The notes beneath the pieces were generated by a model. That model did no database searches. It had not been told where the DNA came from and saw nothing but the letters and a program-made list of their open reading frames with translations. Shown in pieces: positions 56,651 through 63,614 of a stretch of 64,000 nt of DNA. Origin of the DNA: Streptomyces koelreuteriae (lineage in GTDB: Bacteria; Actinomycetota; Actinomycetes; Streptomycetales; Streptomycetaceae); assembly GCF_018604545.1 (NCBI RefSeq), contig NZ_CP075896.1, positions 3,534,001 to 3,598,000 of the forward strand, in the 5' to 3' direction. The translations under genes and the position numbers were made by a program. Position 1 is the first letter of the stretch. The number at the start of each line of letters is the position of its first letter.

Positions 56651-56833
56651 TCAGCCCGCGAGGTCGTTGGTGACCTCGTTGAAGGCGTAGGCGGTCGCGG
56701 CGGTCACGGCGACACCCTCGGGGGTCGCGATGGTGGCCGTCGGGGTGAGCATGGTCGGGGTCGCCTCGTTGCCGATACGGCCCGGGGTCACGTCCGCCAG
56801 CTCGGTGTTGGCGAAGTCAGCCACAACAGACAT
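56651..56833 (-). CDS. Linaridin-type RiPP precursor peptide
   Basis: A 60-residue peptide. The leader begins MSVVADFANTELADVTPG; the DFANT-L motif is the same as in the cypemycin precursor as I recall it (DFANTVL). At residues 26-31 comes PTMLTP, the PxxxTP motif at the leader/core border of this class. If cleavage matches cypemycin (after Met28), the core is 32 residues with seven Thr (30, 32, 34, 37, 44, 47, 55), no Ser and no Cys. It would be a dehydrobutyrine-rich peptide without an aminovinylcysteine ring, as in type-B linaridins. AGAGGA precedes the ATG at 56833. Confidence 0.88.
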   Translation of the reverse strand: MSVVADFANTELADVTPGRIGNEATPTMLTPTATIATPEGVAVTAATAYAFNEVTNDLAG

Positions 56834-56900
56834 TGTTGTCCTCTTTCTCTGAGAAAAGCTCTTCAGCGAGTTCTCCAGCCGTTCGGCGGGAGGGCGCGGA

Positions 56901-56929
56901 CTCACGCGGCACATGAGGTGCCGAGTGAG
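56901..56929 (-). other. Stem-loop upstream of the precursor gene
   Basis: CTCACGCGGCAC and GTGCCGAGTGAG pair over 12 positions with one mismatch around an ATGAG loop. It lies between the preceding gene and the precursor start, without a T-run. It may stabilise or process the precursor mRNA. Confidence 0.5.
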
Positions 56930-56964
56930 CGCGCGGCTTCCAGTCGAGGGGGTCGATCGACTCG

Positions 56965-57552
56965 CTATGCGGCGATGCGCGAGGGCGCGTCGGCCGGGGT
57001 GACGTCTCCCTCCAGGGGGAATTCCATGGAGACGAAGACGGGTTCGATGTTCCGGTCGTCCGGGCTGGTGGGGTACGAGTGCAGCAGCATGAACTGGCTG
57101 TGCGTGGCGCCCTCGGCGTGCGGCAGATGGAGCTGGATGTAGCGGGCCAGCAGCCGGTACCCGGTCGCCGTCGTCACCGGAAGCACCTCGGATCCGAAGG
57201 CGACCGCGTGGGTCAGGGCGTGCTGGGTCGCGTCGAACAGGGCCTTCGGGCTGCGGTTGCGGGCGTTCCAGGCCAGTGCGTACCACGGCCGGTCCTGGAC
57301 GATGGGGACCTCAGTCCACTCACCGGGCTCGCCGTCGTCGAGGTCTCGGTAGAGAAGGTGGTTGTCCTTGACGCCGGGGTTCGGCCCGAAGAAGCGCCAG
57401 TTCGGGGTCGGTATGCGCAGCCTCCCGCGGCTCAGGAGGCCGTCGAAGCGCTGCTCGGGGATCTGTGCCACGGCCGTCGCGACCAGCCAGACGGCGAGCG
57501 ACGTCGTGACGGCGGCGACCTTCACGCGTTCGGCGTTCGGCTTCGTGATCAT
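56965..57552 (-). CDS. Single-span membrane protein of the linaridin cluster (LinC-like)
   Basis: A 195-residue protein with one N-terminal membrane helix (about residues 12-30: AAVTTSLAVWLVATAVAQIP) and a soluble part beginning with LRIPTPNWRFFGPNPGVKDN. The FFGPNPG-type motif occurs in small proteins that accompany HTTM proteins. The rest (HLLYRDLDD, WYALAWNARNRSP, YIQLHLPHAEG) has no catalytic signature that I recognise. The ATG overlaps the stop of the alpha/beta-hydrolase gene by four bases (ATGA), so the two are coupled, and it directly precedes the precursor gene. Assignment to the linaridin machinery is by context. Confidence 0.75.
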   Translation of the reverse strand: MITKPNAERVKVAAVTTSLAVWLVATAVAQIPEQRFDGLLSRGRLRIPTPNWRFFGPNPGVKDNHLLYRDLDDGEPGEWTEVPIVQDRPWYALAWNARNRSPKALFDATQHALTHAVAFGSEVLPVTTATGYRLLARYIQLHLPHAEGATHSQFMLLHSYPTSPDDRNIEPVFVSMEFPLEGDVTPADAPSRIAA

Positions 57553-58568
57553 GCCAACTCCTCCTCCCGCTCGGCGGTGCTGTCGACGGACCGGAGTTTC
57601 CTGGTGGACGGCCGCCAGGACGTCCCGAGCGGCTCGGAGGGAGGTTCGCCGGCGAGCAGCTCCGCCACCTCCTCGGCGTGCGGACGCACGGAGAGCAGGG
57701 ACTCGTGATCGGAGCCGGCGACGAAGTGGTGCCGGGCCCGCTGGGAGATGACGGCCAGCCTGGCCTGGATACCGGCGTGCAGGGTGTTGTCGCCGATGTT
57801 GTTCTCCGCCGTGATGACCGTCAACGGGCAGTCGAGGTCGGTCAGTTGCGGATAGGTCATGGCGTCCCGGTACTCCCGGTGGGCCGTGGCCCAGGTGCGG
57901 GGCGTCGCCTGGAACGCCCGGTAGCTCCGGTTGATGTCCGGGCGGTACTGCCGGTTGCGGTTCATGGCGGGACGGAAGACCGACAGACCGCTGCCGGCGA
58001 ACACCTGCTCCATCACCATCCGCTGGTTGGACCAGCGGTCGACGTCGGTCCGGCGGGCATGGCGCAGGCTCACCACCTCGGTGGCGTCGATCATGACCAC
58101 GTGCGTCACGCCCTCGGACGCGTCCGGATGCAGGGCGGCGTAGGCCGCGACGAGATAGCCGCCCAGCGAGTGGCCCGCCAGGACGAGCGGGAGGCCCGCG
58201 ACGTAGGTGTCGCGCAGTTCCTGCAGCAGCTCGAAGTGCCGGTCCAGGCCGTAGCGGGTGTCCGGGGTGCTGAGCCCGTAGCCGGGGCGGTTGAACCGCA
58301 CATATCCCATGTCCGCGGGAAGTGCGCCACAGACCCAGTCCCAGTATTCCTGAGGCGCGCCCATGCCGTTGTCGAGCAGAACGGCGCGCTGTGCCCGCGG
58401 AGGGATGTGGACATCGACCTCGACAAGGCTGCCGTCCGGTCTTTCGTGCAGTCGATAGCGACGCGCACGCTCGCGTTTGCCGGTGAATCTCGTAACCGCA
58501 CCGGTCAGAAGGCCGGCGCCGGCCAATCCAGAAATGCCGACGGCAAACTGACGCTCCAAAGACGCCAC
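57549..58568 (-). CDS. Alpha/beta-hydrolase-fold protein of the linaridin cluster (CypH/LinH-like)
   Basis: A 339-residue protein. An N-terminal hydrophobic segment (VGISGLAGAGLLTGAVTRF, residues 9-27) suggests membrane attachment. The hydrolase domain has LLDNGMGAPQEYWDWV (oxyanion region), the nucleophile elbow LAGHSLGGYLVA, an Asp in VVMIDATEV and a His in GSDHESLLSV. In cypemycin-type clusters the alpha/beta-hydrolase CypH is required for Thr modification. Here the full Ser-Asp-His set is present. The GTG at 58568 follows GGGGGAGGG. A promoter motif shared with the ABC gene lies just upstream. Confidence 0.85.
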   Translation of the reverse strand: MASLERQFAVGISGLAGAGLLTGAVTRFTGKRERARRYRLHERPDGSLVEVDVHIPPRAQRAVLLDNGMGAPQEYWDWVCGALPADMGYVRFNRPGYGLSTPDTRYGLDRHFELLQELRDTYVAGLPLVLAGHSLGGYLVAAYAALHPDASEGVTHVVMIDATEVVSLRHARRTDVDRWSNQRMVMEQVFAGSGLSVFRPAMNRNRQYRPDINRSYRAFQATPRTWATAHREYRDAMTYPQLTDLDCPLTVITAENNIGDNTLHAGIQARLAVISQRARHHFVAGSDHESLLSVRPHAEEVAELLAGEPPSEPLGTSWRPSTRKLRSVDSTAEREEELA

Positions 58569-58610
58569 ATTCCCTCCCCCGTGATGTGAAGTGACTGTCT
58601 GCCCGGAAGG

Positions 58611-58650
58611 CTAACACGCAATCCCGGGCTCAATTTATGAGTTAATTGAC
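58611..58650 (-). promoter_or_regulatory. Cluster promoter motif, copy 1 (before the alpha/beta-hydrolase gene)
   Basis: Read on the minus strand: GTCAAT, ACTCATAA, a CCGG block and GCGTGTTAGC, in the same order and spacing as 63491-63531. It includes the inverted repeat CTCA-N5-TGAG (58630-58642). Its left half overlaps the end of the HTH gene. Confidence 0.65.
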
Positions 58651-58989
58651 GAGCCGACCCGGGCGTGTTCCCTCACGGCGCTGCGGCGGGCGCAGGGCCG
58701 TACTCCGGCCGTACTTCCGCAGTTCCATGTAGAGTTCGCCGATCGTCACCTTGAGCATGGCGTTCTCTTTTGCCAGCTCGGCCATGCGGGACGCTTCCTC
58801 GGTGGGTTTTCCACCCTCGCCGGCCAGGCCGCTGCGGCCGCCCTCAATAAACTGACGGCGCCAGTTCGACACCGATTGCTCGGACACTCCTGCTTCTCTG
58901 GCGGCTTCCGCCGCCGTGATTTCACCGCTCATCACTCTGACCACCAGGCCGAGTTTCTTGTCTACCGGAAGTACTGGCGGACGCCCCAC
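58642..58989 (-). CDS. HTH protein resembling IS3-type transposase OrfA
   Basis: A 115-residue protein. Residues 5-50 carry a helix-turn-helix (VDKKLGLVVRVMSGEITAAE, EAGVSEQSVSNWRRQFIEG) like the first ORF of IS3-family elements, and residues 65-95 form a short helical zipper (MAELAKENAMLKVTIGELYM). No second transposase ORF or inverted repeats are visible, so it is either a solitary remnant or a protein recruited as a regulator. GGGGG lies 6 nt before the GTG at 58989; a TTG at 59010 is less likely. It sits inside the cluster on the same strand. Confidence 0.75.
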   Translation of the reverse strand: MGRPPVLPVDKKLGLVVRVMSGEITAAEAAREAGVSEQSVSNWRRQFIEGGRSGLAGEGGKPTEEASRMAELAKENAMLKVTIGELYMELRKYGRSTALRPPQRREGTRPGRLVN

Positions 58990-59032
58990 GTGCAACCCCC
59001 TTATAGCCAACCTTGTGGTGTGTGCGGTGCGC

Positions 59033-59791
59033 TCAGGGTTTGACGTAGGAGCACATGAACATGGGCGCCTCGTGGCTGTAAGGGGTGCCGTCCCAGCGGG
59101 ACATGTGGCTCTCGGGCTCCAGGCCGGCCGCGCGGGCGTAGCCGTCGACGTCCTCCGGGGTCGTCAGCCGGGTGAGTTCGCTGCCCACCCGGGTGGTGCC
59201 GTCGGCCTGGTACAGGATGTGCGAGCAGTGCCACAGGCTGCCGTCGAGCAGGGTGGAGTGGGTCTGCACACCCGTCCCGGGCTCCGGGTAGGGCACGAAG
59301 TAGGTGGTGCGGGTCCGGCCCTCGTGAAGGTCCAGGATCGGCGGCTTGTTGTGCGTCTCGACGATCAGCCGTCCGCCGGGAAGCAGCAGGTCGGCGGCGC
59401 GCTGGACGGCCTGTTGCTGATCCGCGGGAGTGGTCAGGCACGACAGGGTCGCGCAGACGCAGTACACCAGCCCGTAGCGGGCGTCCGAGGTGTAGGTGCG
59501 GATGTCCCCGTGCACCGGGGTGACGTCGCCGCCGTCCTTGAGCTTGACGCGCAATGCGTCCAGCATCTCCGGAGAGGAGTCCACGCCGGTCACCCGGCCG
59601 ACACTTCGGGACAGCGGAACGGCGATCCGGCCGGTGCCGACACCGAATTCAAGGGTCCCCGCCTCGGGAGCGGGGTGGCGCTCCTGCAATCCCTTTACAG
59701 CCTCGGCGGTAATCCTGTCATCCGGGATCAGCCGGTCGTACCACCCTTCGAACTGTCTGCCGTAGCCTATGTCTTCAACTCCGGTCACCAC
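59033..59791 (-). CDS. SAM-dependent methyltransferase of the linaridin cluster (CypM-like)
   Basis: A 252-residue class-I methyltransferase. SAM loop LEFGVGTGRIAVPLSRSVGR, acidic end of strand 2 in VTGVDSSPEMLDALR, VHGDIRTYTSDARYGLVYCV and LLLPGGRLIVETHN. It opens with YGRQFEGWYDRLIPDD, as in other small-molecule and peptide N-methyltransferases. CypM of the cypemycin pathway adds two methyl groups to the N-terminal amine of the core; the same step is expected here. GGGGA lies before the GTG at 59791. Confidence 0.88.
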   Translation of the reverse strand: MVTGVEDIGYGRQFEGWYDRLIPDDRITAEAVKGLQERHPAPEAGTLEFGVGTGRIAVPLSRSVGRVTGVDSSPEMLDALRVKLKDGGDVTPVHGDIRTYTSDARYGLVYCVCATLSCLTTPADQQQAVQRAADLLLPGGRLIVETHNKPPILDLHEGRTRTTYFVPYPEPGTGVQTHSTLLDGSLWHCSHILYQADGTTRVGSELTRLTTPEDVDGYARAAGLEPESHMSRWDGTPYSHEAPMFMCSYVKP

Positions 59792-60047
59792 AGAATTCCC
59801 CGTTCATGATGTCCCCACTGCCATACCGATGGGAGCGTCATGAAGCCGAGGAGTTGGAGCCGGGCAAGACGTGGGATGCCGGCTACAGCGGTTGCGGAAT
59901 GCTCCGCGACCACCCGCGTGAATAGTCAGACAGCACGGTAACGCCTCAACGGAGCTTGTGGGGAGCTTCGTTGGCACCACCGTACCAAAGCGATATGGCC
60001 AGTTCCATGGATTTTGGCCAACGATTGCCAAGCAGCGCGCCATGCAT
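59792..60047. other. 256-bp gap inside the cluster
   Basis: Clearly lower GC than its surroundings. It probably holds the promoter of the methyltransferase gene, but no -35/-10 pair or copy of the cluster promoter motif was found. Confidence 0.4.
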
Positions 60048-61532
60048 TTATCCGGGACGCTGGAATGCAAGTGGTGCCGAATCGGGCGCCAAGTCGGGTA
60101 CCTCACATATCCCGAAACAATGGCGGAGGGCGGAGAGGGCGGCGAGGTATCCAGACATTCCGTGCACACCGGGACCCGGCGGAGTGGACGCGGAGCACAG
60201 GAAGACCCCGGGCAGCGGGGTGCGGTAGGGGTCGAGGCGCGGGAGGGGCCGGGCGATGCTCTGGTAGAGCGTCATCGCCCCCGAACCGATGTCCCCGCCC
60301 ACGTAGTTGGGGTTGTAGGTCTCGTACGCGGCGGCAGCGACGGAACGGTGGGCGATGACCGTGTCCCCGAACCCGGGGGCGTAGCGCTCGATGCGGGCCC
60401 GTACCAGGTCGTAGGGGTCGATGGGGTCGCCGTTCGGGACATGCGCGTACGCCCACACCGGGCGCTTGCCGGGCAGGGCCCGCCCGGGGTCGGCCACCGC
60501 CGGGTCGACCACGAGGACGAACGGCTTCCCCGTGCGCACCCCGCGGGCGTTCGCGGTCTCCTGGCGCACCATCTCGGCGTGTGTGCCGCCCAGATGCACG
60601 GTTCCGGCGCGGCCCACCGCCGGATCGGCCCAGGGGATCGGCTCGGAGACCAGGAAGTCGACCTTGGCGGCGCCCGGGCCGTAGCGGAACCGCTCCAGGC
60701 CGCGCGCGTAGGCCCGGGGCAGCCGGCCGCCCGCGAGGGCCAGCAGGCCCTTGGGGCTGGTGTCGAGCAACACCACGCGTGCGCCGCGCAGTTCGGCCAG
60801 GTCCTTCACATGGTGTCCGGTGTGGAAGACGCCGCCGTGTGCCGTGATGTCCTCGGCCAGCGCCTCGGCGATCCGTCCGCTGCCACCGCGCGGCAGCGGC
60901 CACCCCGTCCCGTGCGCCAGGTGGCCCAGCAGCATGGCCACCCCCGCGGACGCCAGGCTCGGCAGCTTGCCGACCGCGTGCGCGGCGACGCCGGTGAGCA
61001 GGGCGGGCGCCTCCTCGCCGCGGAAGAGCGCGGCGCCGAGTCCGCTGCCGTGGAGCGCTGCCCGGCTCGCCAGCAGCAGGGCCGCCGCGGAGGTCCGCGG
61101 CAGGGTGCGCGGCCCGGACAGGACGAGGTCGACGACCTCCTCGCTGCGTTCGAGCAGCGGGCCCATGAGGCGGCGCCAGGCAGGGCCGTCGGCGCCCAGG
61201 TGCTCGCAGGTCCTCGCCAGAGAGCGGTGGGCCAGGGCGGCGCGGCCCCCGTCGAGCGGATGGGCGTAGGCGATCTCGGGCCGCAGGAGCTCGACCCCGC
61301 GGGCGGGCAGGTCGAACGCGCGGAGGAACGGGGAGGCGGCGGCCATGGGGTGGACGGCGGAGCAGAGGTCGTGCACCACCCCGGAGTCGAAGAGGGAGGC
61401 GGTGCGCAGCCCTCCCCCGATGCTGTCGGCCGCCTCGTGGAGTTCCACGCGCAGACCGGCACGGGCCAGGACCACGCCGGCCGCGAGGCCGTTGGGTCCG
61501 GTGCCCACGATGGCGACGTCGGTGGTGCTCAC
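60048..61532 (-). CDS. FAD-dependent oxidoreductase, phytoene-desaturase (CrtI) type
   Basis: A 494-residue flavoprotein. N-terminal dinucleotide fold TDVAIVGTGPNGLAAGVVLA with ELHEAADSIGGGLRT, internal LPRGGSGRIAEALAEDITAH, and the C-terminal FAD motif GVFLCSASTPPGPGVHGMSG. The fold fits CrtI-like desaturases, saturases and isomerases. The GTG overlaps the stop of the ABC exporter by four bases, so both are made from one message. As I recall, oxidoreductases of this kind occur in type-B linaridin clusters but not in that of cypemycin. Its action on the peptide is unknown. Confidence 0.87.
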   Translation of the reverse strand: MSTTDVAIVGTGPNGLAAGVVLARAGLRVELHEAADSIGGGLRTASLFDSGVVHDLCSAVHPMAAASPFLRAFDLPARGVELLRPEIAYAHPLDGGRAALAHRSLARTCEHLGADGPAWRRLMGPLLERSEEVVDLVLSGPRTLPRTSAAALLLASRAALHGSGLGAALFRGEEAPALLTGVAAHAVGKLPSLASAGVAMLLGHLAHGTGWPLPRGGSGRIAEALAEDITAHGGVFHTGHHVKDLAELRGARVVLLDTSPKGLLALAGGRLPRAYARGLERFRYGPGAAKVDFLVSEPIPWADPAVGRAGTVHLGGTHAEMVRQETANARGVRTGKPFVLVVDPAVADPGRALPGKRPVWAYAHVPNGDPIDPYDLVRARIERYAPGFGDTVIAHRSVAAAAYETYNPNYVGGDIGSGAMTLYQSIARPLPRLDPYRTPLPGVFLCSASTPPGPGVHGMSGYLAALSALRHCFGICEVPDLAPDSAPLAFQRPG

Positions 61533-63463
61533 CAGTGCTCCTCACTCTTGACGGGCCGAAGCTGCATCGTCTGCTCGGCGAGTCCGGCGTACGACGGCCA
61601 GCCGACGGCGATGGAGGGCGGCGGCGCCCACGGTTCCACCGGTACGGGGCGGGGCGCCGGGGCGACGGGGCCGGGCTCGGCGTGCAGTTGCGAGCCGGCC
61701 AGGCGCCGGTAGAGCTCGTCGCGCTCCATCAGGTCCTGGTGCACTCCGGTGGCCCGGACCCTGCCCGCTTCCATCACCACGATCTGGTCGGCGTCGATCA
61801 CCGTGGAGATCCGGTGCGCGATGGCGATGACCGCGCAGTGCCGGGAGACCCGGCGCAGCACCTCGCGGAAGTCCCGCTCCGAGTCGGAGTCCAGGTTGGA
61901 GGTGGCCTCGTCCAGCAGCATCACCGCGGGCTGCTGGAGCAGCGTGCGGGCGATGCACAGGCGCTGGCGCTGTCCGCCGGACAACCCGCTGCCCTGGTCG
62001 CCGAGTTCGGTGTCCAGGCCGCGCGGGAGCTGGGCGATCACCGAGGTGAGGCCGGCCATCTCCACCGCCTCCCGGATGGCGGCGTCACCGGCGTGCGGGT
62101 TGGCGTAGGTCAGGTTCTCCCGGATGGTGCCGCGCATCGCGGCGCTGTCCTGCTGGACGTAGCCCACCAGAGCGCGGACCGTGTCGAGGGGCAGCGCCTC
62201 GATGTCTCGTCCGCCGAGCCGGACGAGGCCGCCGTCCACCGGGTAGAAGCGTTCGATGAGCTGGAACATGGTGGTCTTGCCCGCGCCCGAGGGCCCGACC
62301 ACCGCCGTCAGCCCCCGGGTCGGCACGCTGAACGAGACGCCGTCGAGGACCTGCGTCCGCTCCTCCCGCTTGCCTCGCCGGTAGGCGAAGCGCACATCGT
62401 GGAACTCGACCGCCGGCCAGTGCGGGGCGAGCTGCCCGGGGAGTGCGGGGCCCGGCGCGCCGGCCGCGGTGTCGCCCTCCTGGGGCAGGCGGGCGAGTTC
62501 GTCCACCCGCTGGATGGCGGCCCGGCCCTGGACGAGCTGGCCCACCCCCATGAAGAGCATCACCAGCGGCGACACGAGTTGGAAGAGATACATGATGAAC
62601 GTGGTCAGAGAGGCCATGTCCATCTCGCCACGGGCCACCCAGGCCATCCCGACGCCCACGACGACGGCCAGGGCGCCTTGCGTGCCGACGTTCATGGAGG
62701 GCATCAGCAGCGCGTTGTAGGCGTTGACCCGGATGCCCGAACGCCGTGTGCTCTCGGCGAGTTCGCCGATGCGGGCGGCCTCACGGGACTCGGCGCGGGA
62801 CGCCTTCACCGTGGGCAGCGCGGAGAGCACGCGCTGGATGCCCCCGGCGAAGGCGCCGGTGTCGTCCCGGTTCTGCAGAGCGGCCTTGCGGAGCTTGCGG
62901 GCGAGCGCGACGGAGACGACGCTGGCGGTGCCCAGGCAGCCCATGGTGATGACCATCAGCCACAGATCGATGAGGAACATCAGCACGATGCCGCCGACGA
63001 CCGTGGCGCCGCTGACGATCAGCTGGGCGAGGCTCTGCGCGAGGGCGATTCTCGCCAGTGAGGTATCGGTGACCGTGCGGGTGAAGATATCGCCCTGCGA
63101 CTCTTTTCCGAACGCGGTGAGATCGGCGCGCAGAAGTCGTCCGACCAGGATCCGGCGAACGTCGAAGACGATATTCTCCCCGGCCCGCCCGATGACATAG
63201 GCCTGGAGCGAGGAGAAGAGCGCGCCCGCGCAGAAGAGGCCGACGAGTTGGGCGACGGGGCCGGTCATCGAGGCTCCCCCGCCCGCCGCCACGATCAGGT
63301 TGCCGATGGCCCAGGGCTGGGCGAGCGAGGCGCCCACCCCCAGCAGGCCGAGCAGCACCCCCGCGCACAGCAGCCCGGTGTGCTGCCTGGCGACGCTCGC
63401 CACCGACTCCGCGCCGTGCGGGCCCCTGACGTCCGGGCTCGCGTTTCTCACGTGACTCGCCAC
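61529..63463 (-). CDS. ABC half-transporter, probable linaridin exporter
   Basis: A 644-residue exporter with membrane domain and ATPase in one chain. Six helices (about residues 30-320), then Walker A VVGPSGAGKTTM, Q-loop GYVQQDSAAM, signature LSGGQRQRLCIARTL, Walker B VMLLDEATSNLDSDSE and the switch His in IAIAHRIST. There is no C39 peptidase domain, so it cannot remove the leader itself. It probably works as a homodimer exporting the mature peptide and giving immunity. The GTG at 63463 follows GGGGGAG. A cluster promoter motif lies just upstream. Confidence 0.9.
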   Translation of the reverse strand: MASHVRNASPDVRGPHGAESVASVARQHTGLLCAGVLLGLLGVGASLAQPWAIGNLIVAAGGGASMTGPVAQLVGLFCAGALFSSLQAYVIGRAGENIVFDVRRILVGRLLRADLTAFGKESQGDIFTRTVTDTSLARIALAQSLAQLIVSGATVVGGIVLMFLIDLWLMVITMGCLGTASVVSVALARKLRKAALQNRDDTGAFAGGIQRVLSALPTVKASRAESREAARIGELAESTRRSGIRVNAYNALLMPSMNVGTQGALAVVVGVGMAWVARGEMDMASLTTFIMYLFQLVSPLVMLFMGVGQLVQGRAAIQRVDELARLPQEGDTAAGAPGPALPGQLAPHWPAVEFHDVRFAYRRGKREERTQVLDGVSFSVPTRGLTAVVGPSGAGKTTMFQLIERFYPVDGGLVRLGGRDIEALPLDTVRALVGYVQQDSAAMRGTIRENLTYANPHAGDAAIREAVEMAGLTSVIAQLPRGLDTELGDQGSGLSGGQRQRLCIARTLLQQPAVMLLDEATSNLDSDSERDFREVLRRVSRHCAVIAIAHRISTVIDADQIVVMEAGRVRATGVHQDLMERDELYRRLAGSQLHAEPGPVAPAPRPVPVEPWAPPPSIAVGWPSYAGLAEQTMQLRPVKSEEHW

Positions 63464-63490
63464 AAGCGCTCCCCCCGCTTTGTTCGAAAG

Positions 63491-63531
63491 CTAACACGCC
63501 CCTTCCGGCCTAAAGTTATGAGTAGATTGAC
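63491..63531 (-). promoter_or_regulatory. Cluster promoter motif, copy 2 (before the ABC gene)
   Basis: Minus-strand order GTCAAT, ACTCATAA, GGCCGGAA and GCGTGTTAGC, aligned over about 40 nt with copy 1 at 58611-58650. It ends 28 nt before the GTG start. Confidence 0.65.
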
Positions 63532-63579
63532 TGATCGGCGGGTGGCCCGTCGCATTACCTGAAGAATCAAAGGGCCCCA

Positions 63580-63608
63580 CGCAAATTAAGCGCTCCGCCT
63601 TATTTGCG
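63580..63608 (-). terminator. AT-rich stem-loop after the TipA-like gene
   Basis: CGCAAATTAAG (63580-63590) pairs with CTTATTTGCG (63599-63608) with one unpaired base and an 8-nt loop, directly after the stop of the TipA-like gene. A short TTT follows on the minus strand. Confidence 0.6.
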
Positions 63609-63614
63609 CGCCGC

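Noticed and set aside
59809..59925. Plus-strand 38-codon ORF in the gap of the RiPP cluster
   Set aside because: No ribosome site, opposite strand to the cluster and no family resemblance; probably chance.
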